From NCBI GenBank assembly GCA_038227045.1, contig JBBRQD010000058.1, positions 1-34,248 of the forward strand: a DNA stretch of 34,248 nucleotides. Direction: 5' to 3'. Below are positions 26,513-34,248 of this stretch, one piece after another. Each line of letters opens with the position of its first letter. Position 1 is the first letter of the stretch. A program made the translations under genes and the position numbers. The DNA is from JANXLS01 sp038227045. GTDB lineage: Bacteria; Planctomycetota; SZUA-567; H5-PLA8. Under the pieces are notes generated by a model. It was not told where the DNA came from. It did not search any database and saw nothing but the letters and a program-made list of their open reading frames with translations.

Positions 26513-27934
26513 ATGAAGAGTTTGAAATGGGCGGCCTGTGCGATTTTTGCAGCCATGACGTTGCTGTGTGCCGGCGATGCAAAACCGTCGCAAATCGAAA
26601 TCGTGCTGGGCGAAACGAAGCCGTTGCAACACCCGCGCGGAACGCGATTGCCGCTATTTTTCTGGACGCCTGAGTTTTCGGAAAAAGCCGACGACGCCGA
26701 ACTGGAGCGTGAAATCAAGGAACTCGACGCGCGTGGAATCAGTTTGTTTGCGCGCTGGCGCGCCAGCAACCTGGAGGCGAGCGCCGCGTTTGCCATGCGA
26801 ATCGCGAAGCTTGAAAAGAAGCTTGGAGTTCCGGTTTCGGTCATCGGCGAAAACGACACCACCAACGGTTTCTGCGACAATTCCCCCGCGGTGGCGCATA
26901 AGGATTCCGACGGAAAGCCATTTTTTGACACCAGCTTTTTTTGGAAACCAGGCTGCCCATTCTGCATGTCTGCCCGCTACGAGCCGATGAAAGCCAAGCT
27001 CGAACCGTTCTTGAAGAAATACCAGGAGAACGGTATCTCGCTCGATTTGTGGACGGCAGATTTCGAATTCGATGGGCCGATTGAGTGGAACTCCGGTTGG
27101 CCGACCGCCAAAAAATGTGCGGTCTGCCAAGCAAAGATCAAGAATCTTGACACCGACTTTCCGGCCTTCCAAAACGCGGTGCGTACCGTTCGCACTGAGA
27201 TGCAGAACGAAGTATTTTCAAAGACGATCAAAAAATATTTCCCGGACGCGCGCATCGGCGTCTATGGCATGAACCCGCATGACGGCTATCGCTATTGGTG
27301 GGACTTTTTTGAAAAGCAAACGCTGATAGATGGGGTTGCATACAAGAAGGATGAGGGCGGAGTTTACCGGCCTTGGGCAAAAGAATTTGAAGGCAGCGGC
27401 TATACCATGGCCATGCCGGTGATCTACAGCCTCTACAATCCCTACCAATTTAAGAATGCGGAATACGGCTGGTTCTACAACATGCTGCTGGAATATTCCT
27501 CAGCCGCGAAGAATGTTGCAGCAAATATGGCGCTCGTTCCGTTCGTTCATTGGAGTATCACGGCTCCGAAGGGACTTACGCCGCTCAGCGAGCAGAAATA
27601 TGAGGAGCTGCTGTGGCACATGCTCTTGCGGCGTTGCGATTCGTTCTGCATATGGTGCCCGGGCGAGCAGACCGCGAAAGCTGTCGTGCCCGTGCAAAAT
27701 GTTTATGCGGAGTCGCTGAAATACGCTGATTTTTTGAATAAGGGCACGCCGATTACGTTCGATGTGCCTTCGCAGCCCGGCACAGTGATCTCAGGCCTTA
27801 AGCTGGGCAATCGTGTTCTTTTGCGACGCACCGATTTTGAAGGAAATGCCGAACCTGTTCGTATGATCATTGACCAAAAGACAATCCAAGTCCCCGCGAT
27901 GGCCGGGTCGTGTCAGATCGTTGAACTACCATAG
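26513..27934 (+). CDS. Secreted putative glycosidase-like protein with three CxxC motifs
   Basis: A 473-aa exported protein (signal peptide about 1-23, likely cut after AGDA). The ATG at 26513 has GGAG six bases upstream and is preferred over GTG at 26501, which overlaps that site. I do not recognise the family firmly. The alternating pattern from LPLFFWTPEF (about 46-55) through GISLDLWTADFEFDGP (about 174-189), ARIGVYGMNPHDGYRYWW and MAMPVIYSLYNPYQ to LVPFVHWSI (about 341-349) fits a TIM barrel, with Asp183, Glu185 and Asp187 as candidate acidic residues at a strand end; a small beta domain follows (about 412-473). Three CxxC pairs, C148/C151, C202/C205 and C379/C382, are unusual in a secreted protein and could bind metal or form disulfides. 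It is 19 bases upstream of the giant gene, probably cotranscribed. Confidence 0.75.
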   Translation: MKSLKWAACAIFAAMTLLCAGDAKPSQIEIVLGETKPLQHPRGTRLPLFFWTPEFSEKADDAELEREIKELDARGISLFARWRASNLEASAAFAMRIAKLEKKLGVPVSVIGENDTTNGFCDNSPAVAHKDSDGKPFFDTSFFWKPGCPFCMSARYEPMKAKLEPFLKKYQENGISLDLWTADFEFDGPIEWNSGWPTAKKCAVCQAKIKNLDTDFPAFQNAVRTVRTEMQNEVFSKTIKKYFPDARIGVYGMNPHDGYRYWWDFFEKQTLIDGVAYKKDEGGVYRPWAKEFEGSGYTMAMPVIYSLYNPYQFKNAEYGWFYNMLLEYSSAAKNVAANMALVPFVHWSITAPKGLTPLSEQKYEELLWHMLLRRCDSFCIWCPGEQTAKAVVPVQNVYAESLKYADFLNKGTPITFDVPSQPGTVISGLKLGNRVLLRRTDFEGNAEPVRMIIDQKTIQVPAMAGSCQIVELP

Positions 27935-27953
27935 TATCTCTTGGATCAACTCA

Positions 27954-30900
27954 ATGAAAAATAATACCATTGGTTTTGCGCAGGTGTCGCTCAACCTGAT
28001 GCTTTTACTTGCGAGTATTTTCGTTTCAATTGGCGCCTTCGCCGAGGATGAGCCGCAGGATGCACCGGATGACAACGATACCACGGGATTAAATGATCTG
28101 ACGCAAGGCGGGACACTTTTTCGGCCCGTGTCTTTGGACCGTCAGGATGCCAATCTATCCGACCGGGTATTTTGGCGCAAAGCGCTGGGTTATATCGGGG
28201 CGCAAGTGCTTCCGGTCACTATCAAGCTGGATGCCACGGATGTCATCGCGCCGCGCAAAATCATTTCAAAAGGCGCCGAAGGCGCGCGCACTGTTTATCC
28301 CGTCCAAGGCCGTGCGAACCTCTCGAACGGTACCCATGTGATTGCACCTTTTAATATTCCAGTCAATATGGCCGCGGGACAGATTACATCCAGTCATCCG
28401 GCGATCAAAATAAACGGCGATGTACTTAATATAGTGTGCGTTCCCGTGCGATTGGATGCTGCCAACGAGGCTGGCTTGCCAGTTCCATTGCGCGCGCGCA
28501 TCGCTTGTGGTCAAGCCACGCTTCTTCGAGAAGAGGCTGATTATTGTCCCTTGATACTATGGCTGCCGATTGGCGTGAAGTACGAATCCATTCTGGGAAC
28601 ATTCAGCATCACACCGGAAGGCAAAATAACGGCTTCGCCAAAAGATCTGGCTGAAGGAGTCACTCTGACCGACAGCGGCTTAAGAAAATTGATTCCAGAC
28701 GGCAAGTCGCCCTTTGCGCGGGCGGCTTTTGAAGGCCGTTCGCACCTGGATGAAGCGGCGATTGAGAAGCGCGCCGCAAGTTTGCAAAGCGCCCAGACTG
28801 CAAATCTGTTCCTGATGGCGCATCGAAACCGCTCCGTCTTTGCTCAGCACGAAACAGCGGCTTTTCAGATCATCGTGCCGCCAAAATTCAACGGCGGAGC
28901 GGCGCGAGTGTTCGCACGCCTGGAGTCCGCGCCGGCCTCGCCCGTGGAACTCGGCACCATCAAGTTGCCCGCAACCACAGACCATTTCGATTCCAGACTC
29001 TTCACGCTGGATATTCGCAATATTCCCGACGGAAAACATGCCCTCTGGGTGCAGGCCGGCGACATGCGTAGCATCGAATTGCCCGTCACGGTTGTGCCTT
29101 TTGTTACCACAAGCCATTTCCTTACTCAATTCCAAACTGGCTGCGGTGGCGCATGGGCGACGGATGAGCCGGGGCTGAGCTTGCTGCATAATCTTGGCTT
29201 GGAATCCGCGGCGAGTTGTGGTTTTCACAGCGTTATCGACACCGACATGCCGCGAATCGATCCGGGAGTCGCGGCCCGGCTTGCCAGTGGTCCGCGCGCG
29301 CTGCCGGCGGAAGCTGCATTATTAACTACCAACAACGACCAGCTTCTCGAGCGGATGCTCTTGCATCAAATCCGCAACATCGATCTCACGGTCCTTCGAG
29401 GAGACGGTTTTTACAACGAAGGTCTTTCCTATCATCACAGCTACAAGCCTTCCGTGGATCGCATGGTTAGACACATGCAGGTATTCACGCAGCAGAGTGC
29501 GGATTATCCCTCGCAATGGGGTGTGAACTATAGCTGGTTCCCTTCCATGTATGGATATGTAGAAGGCGGCGTGCCCACTGATGCACATACCACTGACCGA
29601 AATCGCGTTTTGGCCGAAACGCTGAAGCAAGCCGGTTTTCGCAATCCCACCAGCGATGAGCGCAAATGGTATCAGCAGAATAAATTCTCCAGTAACCCCG
29701 CGGACCGGGCTAAGGCGCTGAAAATCATGCAGGAGGCGTCGGGCTACTGGAAAGCGTCGTATGATTTCGGCTTCGGAAAGCACAATAAAATTTACAACGA
29801 TGCGATACGCGAGGTTCGTCCCGAGACAGCGTTTACCTTGTTTGAAAATGCCGGCCACGATGGCGGCAAATCCACGTCCGCCCTCTTTAACGACATGAGC
29901 GCGAGTTGCTATGAAAGCTATACCGATAGCGGCGAATGGCCCATGTCATCCTCTTTTACCACCGATTGGGCGCGCGCGCATTCGCCGGGCAAACCGGTCT
30001 GGATCACGGTGGATTATGGCACATCGTCGGAAGGCATGATGAAGAGTCTTTTTCATGCATTCGGCCGTGGACTCAACGGCGGCGGCCCCCCGATGCCGCA
30101 GGAGGTTGCGTCCGAGGAATTGAAGCGGCGCGGCAAGGGACTTCGATTTGTAAGTGAGTACGGTGCGATATCGGCTCATGCCAGGCCCGAGGCGCGTTGC
30201 GTTGTTCTGACTACCAACGCTCAAGAGGCTTTTGATGGTCGCGCATACTACAATTACCATGCGCTCTATTACCATCTGACACGCGCGGGTTATGCGCCCG
30301 CCGTTCTCACCGAAGAGGTGTTGAAGACCACAGGAATCCCGGCGGATACGAAGGCGCTTTTTGTCTGCAAGCAAGAACATCCGTTTGAACCGGCAGTGCT
30401 TGAAAAACTTGGCTCATTTATCAAACAAGGTGGCAAGGTTGTTTTGACCGCTGACTGTTTGGTGCAAGTGGAGGGCTCGATCGCGCTGGATGCGAAGATT
30501 AAAAATATTTGGGAGTATGAAGGCTTCGACCAACGCAGCCACGCATCGATGTGGACGGAATTCGAAACAAAATGGCGGCAACCGCTGTCGAAATTGATGA
30601 CAGATCTAGCGCTTCCGACGCTCGCCATGAGCGACCCGGATCACGCACTTGTGGTGTCGTTGGACGGTGGACCGATTCGGTACGTGACTGTCATGGCTGA
30701 TGAAAAGGGAACGCGATTCGGCGAATTCAAAGCGCGCGACGGACACCATGTTTCATTGGACGGAACCGGATGGATCGTGCGCGATCTGGTCAAGCAGGAA
30801 ACGTTGAAAGCCCTTGAGAAGGATGGGCGAACGGAGGTCGCCGTCGATCTTGTGACGGAACCGGCCACCATATTAGCGGCATATCACGCCGCGCCGGCAA

Positions 30901-33900
30901 GCGTGCAGATTAAGACCGCCGCCGATGTAATGCCTGCATTGGGATCGACCCTTGTTTTTGACAGCGCTTTGCTTGATGACAAAGGCGGCGACATGGGACA
31001 TGTGCCGGTTCGATATGTCATCACCGATCCAACTGGGCGGCAGCGTGCTGAATGGTTCAGAGCGGCTGGCGAATCGCAGAAATATACTATCCCATCGTTC
31101 GATAGCGCGGGCAACTGGACGTTATCCGCACAAGAACTATTGACCGGATTGACATCTGTATTGAAACTGAATGTAGCAGCCGCAAAGGCAGATGCGGCGA
31201 TCAAGGAGATTGGCGACGTACATATTGTTAATGATACACACCTGCGGCGCTTTTTTCAAAAGAGCGAACTGGCGAAGACCAAGGCCGTTATTATTGAGCC
31301 GGGACAGGAGCAACTGTTACCTCTCGCTCAGAAGCTTGTGGCGGAATTAAAGAAAGCGGGTGTGGACGCCCGGGTGTGGCAGCTTAAATCGGAAGATCTG
31401 GATACCATTCCGACGCGCTGGTATCCGCGAGGCGACGATTTGCCCTCGTTGAAAACCATTGAAGCCGGCAATTTGGTAGGCATTCGGCAAGGCATGACTT
31501 CCTGGATCGATAAGATCAAACGCGCGCACATAGCCGCCCGGGGCGGTTATTCCGACATCGATCCTCCTTATATCCTGGACGTCGATTGTATTTTGTTCTC
31601 CGGCGGCCGATTGTCTGAAAGCCTGCGTGGTGTGACGCCGTGGATGTCCACTCCGAATGTGCCGGGCAAAGCGCAAGGCCGATTGGTCGTCTGCTTCAGT
31701 CCATTCAGCGCAAACAAGAACGCGCTGGCCATTGTTGCGAATGACAACGCCGGCTACGCAAGGGCGGTCGATGAGGCCGTGAAATATTCTACAATTAAGG
31801 ATCTACCTGCCGTATCGCCGGCCGGCGATGTGAAATGGCAGAATAATGTAGTGAAGTCGGAGCCGCAGGCGGTCGCGCAGCCGTTCCGCGAGTACAGTCC
31901 ACTTCGGCGGGTAACTCGACTGCTTGCAACCCGAACAGGCAAAGCTGCGCTTATACTGAACGGCAGATCGGACACGGTGGCCTTTGTCGATGAAACTGGA
32001 AAGATTTCCGCGACCGTTGCGGGTGGCGATCTGGAATTCGATCATTCTACAATCGACGACACGGGCCGAGTCTGGGCTCATCGCTACACAACCATGGAAC
32101 GGCATCCCGCCTGGGGTTATCCGACCGCTCAAGAAATTACATTGCTGGGGATCGACCCGGATGGAGCGCTCCGAACAGATATGATTGCGTACATCGGCCG
32201 CACATCCTACGCCGATTTACCTTCGGATTTTCAGTCCTCTTTTGCGGTTGCAACCAATGGAGTATGCGCACTTGGCCGACGATCTGGATTGCTCTTAGGT
32301 AAGCTTCTGGCGAAGGAATCCGACTGGATTTATTACGATGATATTGAGTATGCGCCCGTGCGCGACGCGATTCGGCAGCCGCGCTTTCCGGTCGGCGCGA
32401 CCTTCTCGCCGGATAGCCGATTCTTGTTGTGTACCCTGGATACGCGTCCATTGGGTTGGGGTCCGATGCACTGGCCATCGGAACATCCCACCGCGAGCGA
32501 AACGGTGTTGCTGGATACGGCGACCGGCAAGCGCATCTGGAGCCTACGGCCGGACGATATTCACAAATCGACGTTTGCGGTTCATGGCGGATTTGGCGCA
32601 ATCTCTGTTGATGGTCGTGTAACAGCGATTGCAGATTATGAAGGCTCGATCTACAGAGTGGACGACACCGGCAAAATTTTATTGAAAGAAATCGTGAGGC
32701 CTGCCGCGCAGTTGCCCAAGCGCTACTCTGTGGGCCCGCTTGACGGCGTGGGACTATGGATGTCTGACGACGGCGCATTCACGGCGGCGGGATACAAGGA
32801 ACAACTTTTATTAATCAAAGGAAATAAGATAACGCGCGTACCTATGGATAATTTAATATCGGGTTGTGTCAGTGCGGACGGCTCACATACGGTAGTTGGA
32901 CTTGAAGGCGGACAAGTGAATTCCTATTCGGCGGATGGCACCGCGCGCTGGTCGATTTCGTGCGGCGGCATTGCGCCGCGCGTTGTGTCTGTGTTGGCCA
33001 ACCAAACATTGGTCGCAACCAGCCTGGGAGATTTAGTCCTGCTCGATTCCGCCGGAAAGGAAATGCGCCGGACGCATGTCGCCGAAGCTGCCGATAAGAT
33101 ACGTCATGAATTAAAACCGGGCGCGCAATACAAGAAGCTTCCCAATCCGGCGGAATATCACGATCCAGGTACATTGGCTCTGGCGCAGAAGCTGCTCAAT
33201 GCAAAGCAGGAAAAATCCTGGAAACCGGCGGACGCGGGACAGGAAGCGTTCGGTAAAACATTTCACTCGGTCTCCGAGCCCATTGAGCTCAGCGCTGGAC
33301 CCGATGCCAAGGAATGCTTTGTGCATTTGATCTATAGAAGACCCAAGGACAACACGTCGATCACAATCGGTACAAAAGGAAAAGACGGAGTAGAAGTCTT
33401 CGATTTGGATTTACCTACGCCTGAATTCCGCATTGTGGATATTCCCGTGCGCGGGCCGAATGCGACGGTGACGATCAAGCCGGTTGGAGCCGTCGAAATC
33501 GCCGAGGCATCGCTATGGAAAATCGCATGGCCGGGGGACAATATTGCCTTCGTGACGCCGGCAAAGGATCAGGCGGCCGATGGCCTGAAGAGTAGTTCGG
33601 GCGCTGGAAAAGGCGGCGAAGCGGTGGATAGTATATTAGACGAAATGGGCGCGAGCAGCGGGAATCAGGGGAAGATGAAGCCCTGCAAGATCTGGTGTCC
33701 AAATCCGGATATCGACAAAATCGCCGGGGCTTATCTGAAACCGGGTGTCAATCCCTATCAAATGGTGGATGGCAAGCGCTTCGGCAAACTCCCGGCATGG
33801 TTTTCGCCTCCGTTTATGGGCTGCTGGTTTACGGTCGATCTTGCCAAGCCGACGCCACTTCGTCTGGTCGCGACCTACGAGCACGCTCAAAAGCAATCCG

Positions 33901-34094
33901 AGGTCTCAACTAACATCGCCGTTTTTTCATCGCAGAATGAAAAGGAAACACTGCTCAGCGGCGCGGTGGACAACGATCAATTCTGGCGCATCTTCGACGT
34001 ATCGGGAAAGAAGGCGCAAATCCTGGGCGTGCATGTGCTGTCACCCAAAGCCGACGGCCTTAGCGAAATTGAAGCGTATCGAGAGGGAAAATAA
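27954..34094 (+). CDS. Giant secreted multidomain protein, diverged paralogue of the 2279-aa protein
   Basis: A 2046-aa exported protein. The ATG at 27954 begins a clear signal peptide (cut near AFA-ED); the in-frame extension to 27870 lies inside the upstream gene. No good ribosome binding site is seen, so coupling to the upstream gene is likely. Approximate order: beta-rich N-terminus (30-500); barrel-like region (515-760; WGVNYSWFPSMYGY, PVWITVDYGTSSEG, HAFGRGLNGGG); amidotransferase-like fold (760-850; ALFVCKQEHPFEP, GGKVVLTADCL); Ig-like domain ending WTLSAQELLTG (1000-1090); alpha/beta domain with YILDVDCILFSGGR and GRLVVCFSPFSANKN (1105-1300); propeller (1320-1715; GATFSPDSRFLLCTLDT); beta-sandwich (1765-1856); Gly/Ser-rich linker; discoidin-like domain (1909-2044). 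The same order and matching motifs occur in the minus-strand 2279-aa protein. Catalytic residues not assigned; function unknown. Confidence 0.85.
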   Translation: MKNNTIGFAQVSLNLMLLLASIFVSIGAFAEDEPQDAPDDNDTTGLNDLTQGGTLFRPVSLDRQDANLSDRVFWRKALGYIGAQVLPVTIKLDATDVIAPRKIISKGAEGARTVYPVQGRANLSNGTHVIAPFNIPVNMAAGQITSSHPAIKINGDVLNIVCVPVRLDAANEAGLPVPLRARIACGQATLLREEADYCPLILWLPIGVKYESILGTFSITPEGKITASPKDLAEGVTLTDSGLRKLIPDGKSPFARAAFEGRSHLDEAAIEKRAASLQSAQTANLFLMAHRNRSVFAQHETAAFQIIVPPKFNGGAARVFARLESAPASPVELGTIKLPATTDHFDSRLFTLDIRNIPDGKHALWVQAGDMRSIELPVTVVPFVTTSHFLTQFQTGCGGAWATDEPGLSLLHNLGLESAASCGFHSVIDTDMPRIDPGVAARLASGPRALPAEAALLTTNNDQLLERMLLHQIRNIDLTVLRGDGFYNEGLSYHHSYKPSVDRMVRHMQVFTQQSADYPSQWGVNYSWFPSMYGYVEGGVPTDAHTTDRNRVLAETLKQAGFRNPTSDERKWYQQNKFSSNPADRAKALKIMQEASGYWKASYDFGFGKHNKIYNDAIREVRPETAFTLFENAGHDGGKSTSALFNDMSASCYESYTDSGEWPMSSSFTTDWARAHSPGKPVWITVDYGTSSEGMMKSLFHAFGRGLNGGGPPMPQEVASEELKRRGKGLRFVSEYGAISAHARPEARCVVLTTNAQEAFDGRAYYNYHALYYHLTRAGYAPAVLTEEVLKTTGIPADTKALFVCKQEHPFEPAVLEKLGSFIKQGGKVVLTADCLVQVEGSIALDAKIKNIWEYEGFDQRSHASMWTEFETKWRQPLSKLMTDLALPTLAMSDPDHALVVSLDGGPIRYVTVMADEKGTRFGEFKARDGHHVSLDGTGWIVRDLVKQETLKALEKDGRTEVAVDLVTEPATILAAYHAAPASVQIKTAADVMPALGSTLVFDSALLDDKGGDMGHVPVRYVITDPTGRQRAEWFRAAGESQKYTIPSFDSAGNWTLSAQELLTGLTSVLKLNVAAAKADAAIKEIGDVHIVNDTHLRRFFQKSELAKTKAVIIEPGQEQLLPLAQKLVAELKKAGVDARVWQLKSEDLDTIPTRWYPRGDDLPSLKTIEAGNLVGIRQGMTSWIDKIKRAHIAARGGYSDIDPPYILDVDCILFSGGRLSESLRGVTPWMSTPNVPGKAQGRLVVCFSPFSANKNALAIVANDNAGYARAVDEAVKYSTIKDLPAVSPAGDVKWQNNVVKSEPQAVAQPFREYSPLRRVTRLLATRTGKAALILNGRSDTVAFVDETGKISATVAGGDLEFDHSTIDDTGRVWAHRYTTMERHPAWGYPTAQEITLLGIDPDGALRTDMIAYIGRTSYADLPSDFQSSFAVATNGVCALGRRSGLLLGKLLAKESDWIYYDDIEYAPVRDAIRQPRFPVGATFSPDSRFLLCTLDTRPLGWGPMHWPSEHPTASETVLLDTATGKRIWSLRPDDIHKSTFAVHGGFGAISVDGRVTAIADYEGSIYRVDDTGKILLKEIVRPAAQLPKRYSVGPLDGVGLWMSDDGAFTAAGYKEQLLLIKGNKITRVPMDNLISGCVSADGSHTVVGLEGGQVNSYSADGTARWSISCGGIAPRVVSVLANQTLVATSLGDLVLLDSAGKEMRRTHVAEAADKIRHELKPGAQYKKLPNPAEYHDPGTLALAQKLLNAKQEKSWKPADAGQEAFGKTFHSVSEPIELSAGPDAKECFVHLIYRRPKDNTSITIGTKGKDGVEVFDLDLPTPEFRIVDIPVRGPNATVTIKPVGAVEIAEASLWKIAWPGDNIAFVTPAKDQAADGLKSSSGAGKGGEAVDSILDEMGASSGNQGKMKPCKIWCPNPDIDKIAGAYLKPGVNPYQMVDGKRFGKLPAWFSPPFMGCWFTVDLAKPTPLRLVATYEHAQKQSEVSTNIAVFSSQNEKETLLSGAVDNDQFWRIFDVSGKKAQILGVHVLSPKADGLSEIEAYREGK

Positions 34095-34118
34095 ATTTGG
34101 ACAGAGCCTAAACTCCGT

Positions 34119-34248
34119 TCACGCCGGGATACGTAGTTTTTCTTCTTCGGGATCGAGTTCAAAGCGTGGCCACAGGCGGTCAATCATGGTCCTCGCCTGC
34201 GCGTTTACATCGTCGATGAACTTTTTGCATGCGGCGAACAAGGCATCC
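34119..34248 (-). CDS. C-terminal end of a probable transposase (partial)
   Basis: The minus strand is open from the window edge to a TGA at 34119-34121, giving the last 42 residues of a protein: an amphipathic stretch FAACKKFIDDVN, then RLWPRFELDPEEEKLRIPA. From memory this resembles the C-terminal ends of some IS630-type DDE transposases. No terminal inverted repeat can be confirmed because the other end lies outside the window. It converges with the giant plus-strand gene, whose stop is 24 bases away. If an insertion sequence, it sits immediately after that gene and does not break it. Confidence 0.35.
   Translation of the reverse strand, partial: DALFAACKKFIDDVNAQARTMIDRLWPRFELDPEEEKLRIPA

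Overview
The window (about 34 kb, moderately G+C-rich by eye) is protein-dense and carries almost only exported or membrane-anchored proteins. Very large secreted multidomain proteins (glycosidase-like TIM barrels, beta-propellers, carbohydrate-binding folds) sit together with a BatA / VWA / DUF4175-like / DUF4159 gene set. This suggests an uncultured bacterium of the Planctomycetota-Verrucomicrobiota-Lentisphaerota (PVC) superphylum, or a similar lineage such as Hydrogenedentota. No rRNA, tRNA or housekeeping gene is present to settle this.

Layout. (1) 1-255 is an unresolved left edge. (2) 23250 down to 256, minus strand: one run of eight genes with overlapping or nearly touching ends. In transcription order they encode a BatA/VWA membrane protein, a VWA plus glutamine-amidotransferase-fold membrane protein, a DUF4175-like membrane protein, a DUF4159 protein, a 1467-aa protein with a degenerate GH39/clan-A-like barrel and an NPCBM module, a HEAT-repeat protein, a 2279-aa multidomain protein, and a PQQ-propeller/CBM9-like protein. 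A sigma70-like promoter candidate lies about 210 bases upstream of the first gene. (3) 26357 down to 23543, minus strand: a LolD/MacB-type ABC ATPase, an FtsX/MacB-type permease and a membrane-anchored DUF3299-like protein. (4) 26513 to 34094, plus strand, divergent from (3): a 473-aa secreted protein with three CxxC motifs and a 2046-aa protein that appears to be a diverged paralogue of the 2279-aa protein. (5) At the right edge, the C-terminal end of a probable transposase on the minus strand.

How the parts may work together (inference). The BatA/VWA/DUF4175/DUF4159 products look like an inner-membrane platform with periplasmic metal-binding VWA domains and inactive amidotransferase-like domains. 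The exported barrel, propeller and lectin-like proteins could act in the periplasm or at the surface on a glycan or glycoprotein, as binders, scaffolds or enzymes. The usual companions of BatA-type operons, a MoxR AAA+ ATPase and a DUF58 protein, are absent here. At least one glycosidase-like protein has lost both expected catalytic glutamates, which favours binding over hydrolysis for that component. I know of no named system with this exact gene content, and the substrate is unknown.
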